This document shows, one piece after another, positions 29,655-38,125 of a DNA stretch of 64,000 nt. Both the position numbers and the translations under genes were made by a program. The notes beneath the pieces are model-generated. The model had not been told where the DNA came from, ran no database searches, and saw nothing but the letters and a program-made list of their open reading frames with translations. Each line of letters begins with the position of its first letter. Position 1 is the stretch's first letter. The DNA is from Pseudarthrobacter enclensis. Lineage in GTDB: Bacteria; Actinomycetota; Actinomycetes; Actinomycetales; Micrococcaceae. The stretch spans positions 1 through 64,000 of the forward strand of contig NZ_JAUSRE010000024.1 of assembly GCF_030811655.1 (NCBI RefSeq), read 5' to 3'.

Positions 29655-30701
29655 GTGCCTGAAGACCTCCGCAACCGCGTTGACCGCCAGCCCACCGTCG
29701 CCGGACTTTCCGAAGCAGACCTGCTGGCCCGGATCTTTCCGCGCCTTCGCATGGAGGACTCCCACACCATCAACACCGTGCTGGGGCCCGGGGATGACGC
29801 GGCAATCGTCGCAGCGCCGGACGGGAAGACCGTCATCAGCATCGACACCCAGGTCGAGGACCAGGACTTCCGGCTCCTCTGGCCCAACGGCTACCGCACC
29901 ACCGGGTTCGACGTCGGGTGGAAGGCAGCGGCACAGAATCTCAGCGACATCAACGCAATGGGGGCCCGCGCCACGTCCATGGTGGTCAGTCTCACCCTTC
30001 CCGTAGACACGCCCGTCAGCTGGGTGGAGGACCTGGCGGACGGGCTGACGGCGGGCATCCGGGAGCTGGGCGCAACGCAGTGTTCAGTGGCGGGCGGCGA
30101 CCTGGGCCGTGGGCGCGAAATTTCGGTGACGGTAGCGGTCCTGGGAACGCTCGACGGCGGCCGGCCGGTCCTCAGGTCCGGCGCGCAGCCTGGGGATATC
30201 CTGGCGCTGGCAGGAACAGTGGGACATGCCGCTGCCGGTTTGGCCCTGCTTGAATCGGACGTGGCCGTGGACACGCTTGCACCGGCGGAGCGTGTCTTCG
30301 TCGACCTGCAGAGCCGGCCCCGCCCGCCCCTCGACGCCGGGCCCGCGGCCCGGGCCGCAGGTGCCACCGCAATGCTCGACATTTCGGACGGACTGCTGCG
30401 TGACGGAGGGAGGCTTGCCGCCGCCAGCAATGCCGGCGTCGCCCTCGATCCCGCGGCCCTGGCCCGCTTGGCGGGCCTGCTGGCGCCCGCAGCCGAACTG
30501 CTGGGGGCCGATGCCGAAGCCTGGGTGCTGGGGGGCGGTGAGGACCACGGCCTGCTGGCCACATTCCCTGCCGGCGTTCAGCTGCCACCCGGATTCACTG
30601 CGATAGGCTCGATACATGCACTCGGTACCGACGAAGGCCCGGGTGTCCTGACAGCGCGCCGGCCCGGGGACACCGGGGGATGGGATCACTTTGCACACTA
30701 A
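29655..30701 (+). CDS. thiL: Thiamine-monophosphate kinase
   Basis: It phosphorylates thiamine monophosphate to thiamine pyrophosphate, the last step of cofactor synthesis. The 348-residue protein shows the AIR-synthase-like fold motifs: GPGDDAAIVAAPDGKTVIS, FDVGWKAAAQNLSDINAMGA, VAGGDLGRGREISVTV and the C-terminal LDISDGLLRDGGRLA and VLGGGEDHGLLAT. The GTG at 29655 follows a -10 box directly. The 3' end overlaps the next gene by 11 bases. Confidence 0.93.
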   Translation: MPEDLRNRVDRQPTVAGLSEADLLARIFPRLRMEDSHTINTVLGPGDDAAIVAAPDGKTVISIDTQVEDQDFRLLWPNGYRTTGFDVGWKAAAQNLSDINAMGARATSMVVSLTLPVDTPVSWVEDLADGLTAGIRELGATQCSVAGGDLGRGREISVTVAVLGTLDGGRPVLRSGAQPGDILALAGTVGHAAAGLALLESDVAVDTLAPAERVFVDLQSRPRPPLDAGPAARAAGATAMLDISDGLLRDGGRLAAASNAGVALDPAALARLAGLLAPAAELLGADAEAWVLGGGEDHGLLATFPAGVQLPPGFTAIGSIHALGTDEGPGVLTARRPGDTGGWDHFAH

Positions 30702-31710
30702 GGTTGCCGCCAACGCGCTGGCGATGAAGAGGTGGCTGGGCAAGGCTGAAACTGCCTTGGGAAACCACAGCGACCGGCTCAACGCCATCAACATCTTTCC
30801 GGTGGCAGACGGCGATACCGGCACCAACCTCTACCTCACCGTCCGCGCCGCCGCCCGTTCGCTGGTCCTCGCAGAGGACCAGCCGGCACCGGTGGACGTC
30901 GGGGAAGTCCTTGCAATGGCGGGCCAGGCGGCCATGGAGGAGGCGCGGGGCAACTCGGGCACCCTTTTTTCGGTGTTCCTTTGTGCTGCTGCGGAGCCGC
31001 TGGCCGGACACACCCGGATGACATCCACCCTTCTGTCCGCTGCCCTGAACCGGGCGCAGATCCGCGCCTGGTCCGCATTGAGCGATCCTGTCCCGGGAAC
31101 CATGCTTTCCGTGATGGAGGCTGCCGCCCGCGCGGCCGCCGCAGTGGACGCCGGACAGGACGGCGATGACAGCAACCACGCCCTCGGCCTCGCCCTGGAT
31201 GCGGCCGTGGAGGGCGCGCTGGCTGCCGTCGTCCACACCGAAGAGCAGCTCGACGCACTGCAGTCTGCCCACGTGGTGGACGCGGGAGGGGTGGGTATGC
31301 TCCTCATCCTGGACTGCCTGCGGTCCGCAATCCTGGGCGAGGAACTGCAGGACGAGCTCCTCGACGGCCTGCACGGGTACGACGTCTCCGATCCCCACAT
31401 CCACGCTTCCATGCCGGACGACGACGGTGTGGAGGTCATGTGCACCATCAGCCTTTCGCCTTTGAACGCCGCCACCCTCCGCCAGCGGCTGGATGAAATC
31501 GGCGAATCCGTGATTATGAGCCAGGTGGGAAGCGGCCCGGACACTGAAGGCAACTACCGGTGGCGGATACACGTGCACGTCCCGGAGCCCGAGCCCGCCG
31601 TGGCCGTCATCCGGTCCCTCGGTGAACCGTCCCAGATCAGCATCAGCGAACTTGCCCTTCCCAGGGACCCGGATGTTAATGCAGTGAACACCGGCGGGCA
31701 TGAACGCTGA
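30691..31710 (+). CDS. DAK2-domain protein (FakA-like, short form)
   Basis: A 339-residue protein whose N-terminal half is a DhaL/DAK2 nucleotide-binding domain: INIFPVADGDTGTNLYLTV (three Asp Mg site, near residue 34) and EEARGNSGTLFSVFL. A middle domain ends with WRIHVHVPEPEPAV. Full-length FakA fatty-acid kinases have about 200 more residues, which are absent here. Likely role is phosphorylating a fatty acid or triose, but this is inference. The TTG start has GGGGGAT nine bases upstream and overlaps thiL by 11 bases; the 3' end overlaps recG by 11 bases. Confidence 0.8.
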   Translation: MHTKVAANALAMKRWLGKAETALGNHSDRLNAINIFPVADGDTGTNLYLTVRAAARSLVLAEDQPAPVDVGEVLAMAGQAAMEEARGNSGTLFSVFLCAAAEPLAGHTRMTSTLLSAALNRAQIRAWSALSDPVPGTMLSVMEAAARAAAAVDAGQDGDDSNHALGLALDAAVEGALAAVVHTEEQLDALQSAHVVDAGGVGMLLILDCLRSAILGEELQDELLDGLHGYDVSDPHIHASMPDDDGVEVMCTISLSPLNAATLRQRLDEIGESVIMSQVGSGPDTEGNYRWRIHVHVPEPEPAVAVIRSLGEPSQISISELALPRDPDVNAVNTGGHER

Positions 31711-33973
31711 GCTGGACCTGGCCCTGGAGCGGAGGATCGGGAAGCGCTCCGCTGCGGTCATCGAGAAACATCTTGGCATCACCACGGTCGAAGGCCTCCT
31801 GACCTATTTTCCCCGCCGGTACCTCACCCGCGGGGAGCTGACCCCCATCAGCGAGCTTCCGCTCGACGAGGAGGTCACCCTGATCGCACGGGTGCTCTCC
31901 AGCAGTACCCGGCACATGCAGGCCCGCCGGGGGACCATCACCGATGTGATCGTCTCCGACGACGACGGCCAGCAAGGGCTGCGCCTGGTGGGGGGCCGCG
32001 ACTTCCGCGGCAAGGTGCCCGGCACCCTCAAGATCAGCTTCTTCAACGGCTACAAGGCCAAAACCGAACTCCTGCAGGGGCGGCGTGCGCTGTTCTCGGG
32101 AAAAGTGACCAGCTTCAAAGGGCAGCTGGGCCTCACCAACCCGGACTTCCTCATCCTGGACGACGACCCCTTCGTGCAGGGGGACGCCGACGCCGGAAGG
32201 CTCGCGGCCATGCCCATCCCCGTATATCCGGCCACGGCCAAGCTCCCCAGCTGGAAGATCCAGAAGGTAATCGCCACCCTGCTGGAAACCACCGATCTCG
32301 GTTCGCTCGCCGATCCTGTCCCGGAGGCAGTTGCCACGCGAGAGGCATTCCTGCCCGTTGCGGACGCGTACCGGCTGATCCATGCGCCGGAGACGGCAGC
32401 CGACTGGCAACGGGCCCGCGAGCGTTTCCGCTTCCAGGAAGCACTCGTGCTGCAGTCCGCCCTCGCGCGGCGGCGGGCCCAGCTCGCCGCAGAGGAGGCC
32501 ACGGCACGGCGCCCGCTCAGCGACGGTATCCTTGCCGCGTTCGACCAGAACCTGCCCTTCACCCTTACAGGGGGCCAGACAGCCGTCGGCAGCACCCTCG
32601 CCGGCGAACTGGCGCAGGACACCCCCATGAACCGGCTGCTGCAGGGCGAAGTGGGGTCCGGCAAGACAGTCGTGGCTCTGCGCGCCATGCTGCAGGTGGT
32701 CGACGCCGGGGGGCAGGCCGCGCTCCTGGCGCCCACCGAAGTCCTCGCTGCCCAGCACTACGACTCCATCCGGCGCACCCTGGGGCCGCTGTCCGGCGAC
32801 GGTCTGCTGGGCGGCCTCGCCGCGGGCAGCGGCCCGTCCGTCCAGGTCACGCTGCTGACCGGTTCCATGCCCACTGCGGCGCGGAAGCAGGCCATGCTGG
32901 ACGCCGCGTCCGGTACGGCAGGAATCGTCATCGGCACCCATGCGCTGCTCAGCGACACCGTGTCCTTTTACGACCTGGGCTTGATTGTGGTTGACGAACA
33001 GCACCGCTTCGGCGTCGAACAGCGCGACGCACTGCGCGCCAAGGCCAGGAAGCCGCCGCACCTGCTGGTCATGACCGCCACCCCGATTCCGCGCACCGTT
33101 GCCATGACCGTGTTCGGCGACCTCGAAACCTCCACCCTGGAGGAACTGCCCAAGGGCCGGGCCCCCATCACCACTCATCTGGTTGGCCTGGCGGAAAACC
33201 CGGGATGGGTCGCCCGGATCTGGGCACGCGCCCGGGAAGAGATCAATGCGGGCCACCAGGTGTATGTCGTCTGCCCCAAGATTGGGGCGGACGACGACGG
33301 CGACTTCAGTCCGGGCGAAGCCGAACCGCCGGGCCTTGACGCCGAGGAAAGCCAGCGGGAACTGGCCTCGGTGACAGCCGTCGTTGAGCACCTCCAGGCC
33401 GAGCCGTCGCTGGCCGGAGTTCCGCTTGCCCCCCTCCACGGGCGCCAGGACCCGGACCTGAAGACGGAAACCATGGCCGGGTTCACGGCCAACCGCATCA
33501 AGCTGCTGGTCTCCACCACCGTGATCGAAGTGGGGGTGGACGTGCACAACGCCACCCTGATGGTCATCCTGGACGCCGACCGGTTTGGCATGTCCCAGCT
33601 GCACCAGCTCCGAGGCCGGGTGGGCCGCGGCGGCCTGCCCGGGACGTGCCTGCTCGTGACCGCCCTGGAACCCGGCCATCCGAGCCGCCGGCGGCTGGAA
33701 GCCGTGGCAGCCACCACGGATGGGTTCGTCCTTTCCCAGGAGGACCTTAAGCTCCGGCGCGAGGGAGACATCCTGGGCGCTTCCCAGTCGGGCGGACGGT
33801 CAACACTGAAGCTTCTCAGGGTCCTTGACCATGAGGACGTGATCGCAAGGGCGAGGGAAGACGCCCAGGCGATTGTCGGCGCCGATCCGCTGCTGGCCGG
33901 CCACCCTGAACTGGCCGATGCCATCGAGAAGTACCTCAACCCCGAGAAGGAGGCGTTCCTTGAACGCGGTTAG
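31700..33973 (+). CDS. recG: ATP-dependent DNA helicase RecG
   Basis: A branched-DNA helicase that regresses stalled forks and processes Holliday junctions. The 757-residue protein has an N-terminal wedge/OB domain, Walker A LQGEVGSGKTVVALRAM (near residue 319), the DEAD-type box VVDEQHRFGVEQRDALR (near 430), TATPIPRT, and C-terminal motifs TTVIEVGVDVHNATLMV and QLRGRVGRGG. It overlaps the DAK2 gene by 11 bases. Confidence 0.95.
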   Translation: MNAELDLALERRIGKRSAAVIEKHLGITTVEGLLTYFPRRYLTRGELTPISELPLDEEVTLIARVLSSSTRHMQARRGTITDVIVSDDDGQQGLRLVGGRDFRGKVPGTLKISFFNGYKAKTELLQGRRALFSGKVTSFKGQLGLTNPDFLILDDDPFVQGDADAGRLAAMPIPVYPATAKLPSWKIQKVIATLLETTDLGSLADPVPEAVATREAFLPVADAYRLIHAPETAADWQRARERFRFQEALVLQSALARRRAQLAAEEATARRPLSDGILAAFDQNLPFTLTGGQTAVGSTLAGELAQDTPMNRLLQGEVGSGKTVVALRAMLQVVDAGGQAALLAPTEVLAAQHYDSIRRTLGPLSGDGLLGGLAAGSGPSVQVTLLTGSMPTAARKQAMLDAASGTAGIVIGTHALLSDTVSFYDLGLIVVDEQHRFGVEQRDALRAKARKPPHLLVMTATPIPRTVAMTVFGDLETSTLEELPKGRAPITTHLVGLAENPGWVARIWARAREEINAGHQVYVVCPKIGADDDGDFSPGEAEPPGLDAEESQRELASVTAVVEHLQAEPSLAGVPLAPLHGRQDPDLKTETMAGFTANRIKLLVSTTVIEVGVDVHNATLMVILDADRFGMSQLHQLRGRVGRGGLPGTCLLVTALEPGHPSRRRLEAVAATTDGFVLSQEDLKLRREGDILGASQSGGRSTLKLLRVLDHEDVIARAREDAQAIVGADPLLAGHPELADAIEKYLNPEKEAFLERG

Positions 33974-34015
33974 CAACGAAAGGGCAGCGGGCCCGGGCGC
34001 ATCGCGGTGCGCGCC

Positions 34016-34723
34016 GTGACCCGGATCATTGCGGGCGCCGCCGGCGGCACGCCGCTCACGGCCGTCCCGGGATCACTGACCAGGCCCACCACGGACCGCG
34101 TCAAGGAAGCGCTGTTCTCCCGCCTGGATGCCTTCGACGTCATTGCGGGGTCCCGGGTGCTGGACCTTTATGCCGGATCGGGGGCCCTGGGCGTGGAAAG
34201 CGGAAGCAGGGGAGCGCATGCAGTGGACCTGGTGGAGTCCGATGCCAAGGCCAGCGGCGTATGCCAGCGCAACGCGGACCTCATCAACGGGGTGTTGGGC
34301 CGCAAAGCCGTGACCGTCCACCGCTCCAGGGTTGAGCCATTCCTGGACCGCGCCGGGGAAGCCGCAGCCTGGGACCTGGTGTTCCTGGATCCGCCCTACC
34401 CGCTGGAGGAAGCGGGACTGTCCGCGGTGCTGGGGAAGCTGGCTGAACACCTGGCTCCGGGCGCTGTGGTGGTGGTGGAACGGTCCTCCCGCTCCCCGGA
34501 ACCTGGATGGCCGGACGGGCTGACGAGGTTTGCGGAAAAGAAGTACGGGGAAACCCGGTTGTGGTTCGCCGAACCATTCGTGCCCGATGCCATCACCCCC
34601 GATGACCTTGCTGACGCCGCTGCTGTTGATGCTGAAGAATCCGGCGCTCAGGGGTTCAGCCCGAGAAGGGGTCCAGGTCCACTCCCGCCAGGACGCGTGC
34701 AGGGTGGGGACCGCGGGCAGTAA
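34016..34723 (+). CDS. rsmD: 16S rRNA (guanine966-N2)-methyltransferase
   Basis: It methylates G966 of 16S rRNA. The SAM motif VLDLYAGSGALGVE (near residue 46) and catalytic FLDPPYPL (near 122) are clear. I use the GTG at 34016 (VTRIIAGAAGG, the usual family start) although an in-frame GTG lies at 34007; neither has a good ribosome site. About 30 extra C-terminal residues run 68 bases into the end of the convergent methyltransferase-like gene. Confidence 0.9.
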   Translation: MTRIIAGAAGGTPLTAVPGSLTRPTTDRVKEALFSRLDAFDVIAGSRVLDLYAGSGALGVESGSRGAHAVDLVESDAKASGVCQRNADLINGVLGRKAVTVHRSRVEPFLDRAGEAAAWDLVFLDPPYPLEEAGLSAVLGKLAEHLAPGAVVVVERSSRSPEPGWPDGLTRFAEKKYGETRLWFAEPFVPDAITPDDLADAAAVDAEESGAQGFSPRRGPGPLPPGRVQGGDRGQ

Positions 34724-35447
34724 GTTCGGCTGTCCAGGGTTCCGGCCATGGCCCCTGGGTCCCCACGAGGATGATGTTGCCCGGATACCGTCGTTCGAAC
34801 ATCCCGGCCTCGCCGAACGCGGCCACGCCGCCCATCGCTTCCCGCATTGCCGCCACCTGGCTCCGGACCAGGGTGAGTGCCGGTTCATCGCCCACGTTGA
34901 CCAGCAGCAGCCCGTCCCGGCTCAGGCGTTCCCGGGCTTCCCGGTAAAAACCACTGGTGGCGATGTGGGCCGGCGCTTCGGGGCCGGAAAAGATGTCCAG
35001 GATGACGACGTCGAACGTCAGGCCGTGAGGAAGTGCGCCGAGGGCCCCGCGTGCGTCGCCGATGATGGTGGTGAGGTCGGTTCCTTCAGGCATGGGAAGG
35101 TGCCGGAGGACAAAGTCGAGCAGTTCGCGTTCGAGTTCCACTGCGTACTGCACGGAGCCCGGGCGGGTTGCCTGGACGTACCGGGCCAAGGTTAGGGCAC
35201 CTGCTCCGAGGTGAAGCGCCCTGAGGGGCTGACCTTGCGGGGCTGCCAGGTCCACCACATGCCCGATCCTGCGGAGGTATTCGTAAAAGATCTCCTGCGG
35301 CCGGTCCAGGTTCACGTGTGACTGTTCCGCTCCACCGATGCTGAGCACAAAACCGCCGTCGGTGAAAGCATCAGGTTCGATCGTGGCATGCTGGCCCGTC
35401 ATCCGCAGGAACCTGTTGGCTGTCCGGCCACTTCCCCCGGCCATCAC
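34656..35447 (-). CDS. Spermidine synthase-like SAM-dependent protein
   Basis: A 263-residue protein with the spermidine-synthase fold: RALHLGAGALTLARYVQATR (glycine loop, near residue 78), the ELE acidic position, VVILDIFSGPEAPAH (where the catalytic aspartate lies in true synthases) and RDGLLLVNVGD. It lacks the N-terminal beta-barrel of polyamine-making enzymes, so a methyl- or aminopropyl-transferase of unknown acceptor is safer. GTG (35447) or ATG (35444) overlaps the stop of the upstream aminotransferase gene, so the two are coupled. Confidence 0.75.
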   Translation of the reverse strand: MMAGGSGRTANRFLRMTGQHATIEPDAFTDGGFVLSIGGAEQSHVNLDRPQEIFYEYLRRIGHVVDLAAPQGQPLRALHLGAGALTLARYVQATRPGSVQYAVELERELLDFVLRHLPMPEGTDLTTIIGDARGALGALPHGLTFDVVILDIFSGPEAPAHIATSGFYREARERLSRDGLLLVNVGDEPALTLVRSQVAAMREAMGGVAAFGEAGMFERRYPGNIILVGTQGPWPEPWTAELTARGPHPARVLAGVDLDPFSG

Positions 35448-36673
35448 AGCCGGTCGCGCAGGGTTGCCAGCCGCGTGGCGGCCTCCTCCAGGACTTCCAC
35501 CCTCTTGCAGAAGGCAAAGCGAAGCAGGCTCCTCGTCCGTTCGGCTCCTTCCGGGTGGCAGAAGACCGGAACGGGGATGGCGGCCACGCCAACCAGCGAC
35601 GGCAGGCGCCGGGCGAGGTCCAGGGCGTCCGTGATGCCAAGCGGCGCAGTGTCCACGTTGACGAAGTACGTTCCCCTGGGCGTGAAGACGTCAAAGCCGG
35701 CGGCGCGGAGCCCGGCACTGAGGATGTCCCGCTTCCGTCCCAATGCCGAGGCGATGCCCTGGTAAAACGCATCCGGCAGCGCCAGGCCTGCGGCGATCGC
35801 TGCCTGGAAGGGCGTCCCGGAACTGTAGGTGAGGAATTGTTTCACCGTGCGCACCGCTGAGACCAGGTCCTCTGGACCGCTCAGCCAGCCGATTTTCCAG
35901 CCGGTCAGGGAAAACGTCTTTCCGGCCGATGAAATGGTGATGGTGCGGTTTGGAGCACCCGGCAGGGTGGCCACGGGGGTATGCGTGACGCCGAAAGTGA
36001 GGTGTTCATAGACCTCGTCGGTGATGATGATGGCGTCGTGCTTCTCCGCAAGCTCCACCACGCGCTGCAGGACCGTTGGTGGAAAGACGGCACCCGTGGG
36101 ATTGTGCGGGTTGTTCAGCAGGACCACCCGTGTCCGCTCGTTAAAGGCCGCTTCCAGCGCCGCCAGGTCGGGCATGAAGTCGGGGGCGGCCAGCGGTACG
36201 GTGGCGTGGGTGGCGCCGGAGAGTCCGATGATGGCGCCGTAGGAGTCGTAGAACGGCTCAAAGGTCAGTACCTCGTCGCCCGGACCGGCGAAAGCGAGGA
36301 GGGCCGCCGCGATGCCTTCGGTGGCCCCAGTGGTGATGATGACCTCGGTCGCGGGATCCGGGGCCAGCCCATAGAAGCGTTCCTGATGCGCCGCCACGGC
36401 CTCGCGGAGTTCGGGCAGTCCCTTGCCCGGCGCGTACTGGTTGGCGCCTGCTGCGATGGCTGCCCGGGCTGCCTCCCGGATTTCGGCCGGCCCATCCTCA
36501 TCAGGGAAGCCCTGCCCCAGGTTGATGGCGCCGGTCTGGACGGCCAGGGTGGTCATCTCCTCGAAAATGGTGACGCCCAGCCCGCCACCAGGCGCCAGGA
36601 GGTTGGCTCCGAGCGCGGCCCGCTGCCAGGGAGCAGGTGCCAAGGGGGCGGAAAGTTCCCGTGGTGGATGCAT
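35444..36673 (-). CDS. Class I/II PLP aminotransferase
   Basis: A 409-residue fold-type I aminotransferase. Landmarks are INLGQGFPDEDGPAEI, LNNPHNPTGAVF, ITDEVYEHLTF, the PLP lysine in ISSAGKTFSLTGWKIGWLSG and the C-terminal arginine in RFAFCK. It most resembles kynurenine/methionine aminotransferases of the YbdL/DapC-like group; N-succinyldiaminopimelate aminotransferase is also possible. The ATG at 36673 lies six bases after TACCAT with no ribosome site, so the message is probably leaderless. Longer readings run into the divergent coaD gene. Confidence 0.85.
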   Translation of the reverse strand: MHPPRELSAPLAPAPWQRAALGANLLAPGGGLGVTIFEEMTTLAVQTGAINLGQGFPDEDGPAEIREAARAAIAAGANQYAPGKGLPELREAVAAHQERFYGLAPDPATEVIITTGATEGIAAALLAFAGPGDEVLTFEPFYDSYGAIIGLSGATHATVPLAAPDFMPDLAALEAAFNERTRVVLLNNPHNPTGAVFPPTVLQRVVELAEKHDAIIITDEVYEHLTFGVTHTPVATLPGAPNRTITISSAGKTFSLTGWKIGWLSGPEDLVSAVRTVKQFLTYSSGTPFQAAIAAGLALPDAFYQGIASALGRKRDILSAGLRAAGFDVFTPRGTYFVNVDTAPLGITDALDLARRLPSLVGVAAIPVPVFCHPEGAERTRSLLRFAFCKRVEVLEEAATRLATLRDRL

Positions 36674-36679
36674 CCAGTC

Positions 36680-36710
36680 ATGGTATCCCGGGCTTCCCAT
36701 GGGGTAGGTT
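36680..36710. promoter_or_regulatory. Back-to-back leaderless promoters (aminotransferase and coaD)
   Basis: On the minus strand, TACCAT (36680-36685) ends six bases before the ATG at 36673. On the plus strand, TAGGTT (36705-36710) ends six bases before the coaD ATG at 36717. The start codons are only 43 bp apart, so RNA polymerase could not occupy both promoters at once. Confidence 0.6.
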
Positions 36711-36716
36711 CGGACC

Positions 36717-37217
36717 ATGCGACGCGCTGTGTGCCCTGGATCCTTCGACCCCATCCACAACGGCCATCTCGAAGTCATTGCACGGGCTGCCGGCCTCTTC
36801 GACGAGGTCATTGTGGCCATCTCCACCAACTATGCGAAGAAGTACATGTTCAGCCTGGAGGAGCGGCTGGAGATGGCGCGCGAAACTTTGGCTTCGCTCA
36901 AGGGCATTGTGGTGGAGCCGGTGGGGGCAGGCCTCCTGGCGGAGTACTGCCGCCACCGTGGCGTGTCCGCCATTGTCAAGGGCCTCCGGTCTTCATCAGA
37001 CTTCGACTACGAGCTGCCCATGGCCACCATGAACCGCCAGCTGAGCGGCGTGGAGACGGTGTTCCTTCCGGCTGAGGCGAGCTACGTGCACCTCTCCTCC
37101 ACCCTCATCAAAGAGGTGGCAAGCCTGGGCGGCAGCGTGTCAGACTACGTGCCACGGTCGGTGCACCGGCGCCTGGTTTCCGGCGAGCCTTCGTCGGATC
37201 AGCAGCCAAGACGGTAG
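36717..37217 (+). CDS. coaD: Pantetheine-phosphate adenylyltransferase
   Basis: It transfers AMP to 4'-phosphopantetheine to form dephospho-CoA. The 166 residues contain the nucleotidyltransferase motif CPGSFDPIHNGHLEVIARA (residues 5-23, HxGH) and the ISTNYAKKYMF and VKGLRSSSDFDYELPMA segments. The ATG is six bases after a TAGGTT box and lacks a ribosome site. It starts the coaD-DUF177-rpmF-rnc-mutM run. Confidence 0.95.
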   Translation: MRRAVCPGSFDPIHNGHLEVIARAAGLFDEVIVAISTNYAKKYMFSLEERLEMARETLASLKGIVVEPVGAGLLAEYCRHRGVSAIVKGLRSSSDFDYELPMATMNRQLSGVETVFLPAEASYVHLSSTLIKEVASLGGSVSDYVPRSVHRRLVSGEPSSDQQPRR

Positions 37218-37252
37218 GCTGGATCGGTACTTCGGCGCTTCCTCCTGCCGGT

Positions 37253-37282
37253 TTGAGTCGCCATGGCTCTTCAGGCTAAGAT
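37253..37282 (+). promoter_or_regulatory. Promoter of the DUF177-rpmF-rnc-mutM unit
   Basis: TTGAGT (37253-37258) and TAAGAT (37277-37282) are 18 bases apart. Transcription would start near 37289, leaving a short leader containing AGGAG at 37306-37310. Confidence 0.55.
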
Positions 37283-37315
37283 GGTACGTCGGTCATATGT
37301 TCAACAGGAGTTCTC

Positions 37316-37864
37316 ATTAACAGAGATGCTGGTTCGCCCCTGGCGTTCGACGTCAAGGACCTCGGGCGCAGCCCGGGAAGCATGCGGACGCTGAAGGAAC
37401 ATGTACCCGCACCGGGTGATCTTGGTGTGGCGCTCATTGGTGTTCAGGAAGGCTCGGATGTCGGGCTCGACCTGAGGCTTGAGGCCGTACACGAAGGAAT
37501 TCTGGTATCAGGAACCGTTGTCGCCGAAGTAACCGGTGAATGCGGCCGATGCCTGGATCCCCTTGCGTATGACCTTGAGGTCAATGTGCAAGAACTTTTC
37601 TTCTACGAGGGCGCTGAGCTCTCGGATGGAGAAGAAGATGAAGAGCAACGTCGAGTCGAGCACGATGTAATCGATCTTGAACCGGTGTTGCGGGACGCGG
37701 TTGTCACCAATCTGCCGTTCCAGCCGGTGTGCCGGGAAGACTGCCAGGGCCTTTGCTCCGAATGCGGAGTTCGCCTGGAAGACGAGCCGGGGCACCACCA
37801 CGAGGTCCTGGATCCTCGCTGGGCTGCCCTAGCTGATATGGCTAAGCCTGACCGGCAAAATTGA
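37316..37864 (+). CDS. DUF177 (YceD family) protein, apparent ATT start
   Basis: A 182-residue protein of the YceD/DUF177 family, conserved next to rpmF and linked to 23S rRNA maturation in other bacteria. C-terminal cysteines (CGRCLDPL, CREDCQGLCSECG) could bind zinc. The first in-frame ATG, at 37382, would cut off the conserved SPLAFDVKDLGRSPGS. Between the upstream in-frame stop at 37277 and that segment there is no ATG, GTG, TTG or CTG in frame. ATT at 37316 is five bases after AGGAG, so an ATT start is the best reading. Confidence 0.75.
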   Translation: MNRDAGSPLAFDVKDLGRSPGSMRTLKEHVPAPGDLGVALIGVQEGSDVGLDLRLEAVHEGILVSGTVVAEVTGECGRCLDPLAYDLEVNVQELFFYEGAELSDGEEDEEQRRVEHDVIDLEPVLRDAVVTNLPFQPVCREDCQGLCSECGVRLEDEPGHHHEVLDPRWAALADMAKPDRQN

Positions 37865-37900
37865 TTTGTACGTGTTTGTCTAGAGAGAAATGAGTTAGCC

Positions 37901-38104
37901 GTGGCTGTTCCCAAGCGGAAAATGTCTCGCTCGAATACCCGCGCCCGCCGCTCGCAGTGGAAGGCGACCGCCCCCCACCTGGTGAAGACCGTTGAAAACG
38001 GCCAGGTCACCTACAGCCTGCCGCACCAGGCAAAGGTCGTTACCGACTCTGCCGGCACCGCGCTGTTCCTTGAGTACAAGGGCCGCAAGGTCGCTGACGT
38101 CTAA
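37901..38104 (+). CDS. rpmF: 50S ribosomal protein L32
   Basis: A 67-residue ribosomal protein with the typical opening [20 protein letters not shown]. No zinc-ribbon cysteines are present, so it is a zinc-independent form. GTG start. It lies between DUF177 and rnc, a conserved order. Confidence 0.95.
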   Translation: MAVPKRKMSRSNTRARRSQWKATAPHLVKTVENGQVTYSLPHQAKVVTDSAGTALFLEYKGRKVADV

Positions 38105-38125
38105 TCGGCCCCAACAGGCTGAACG

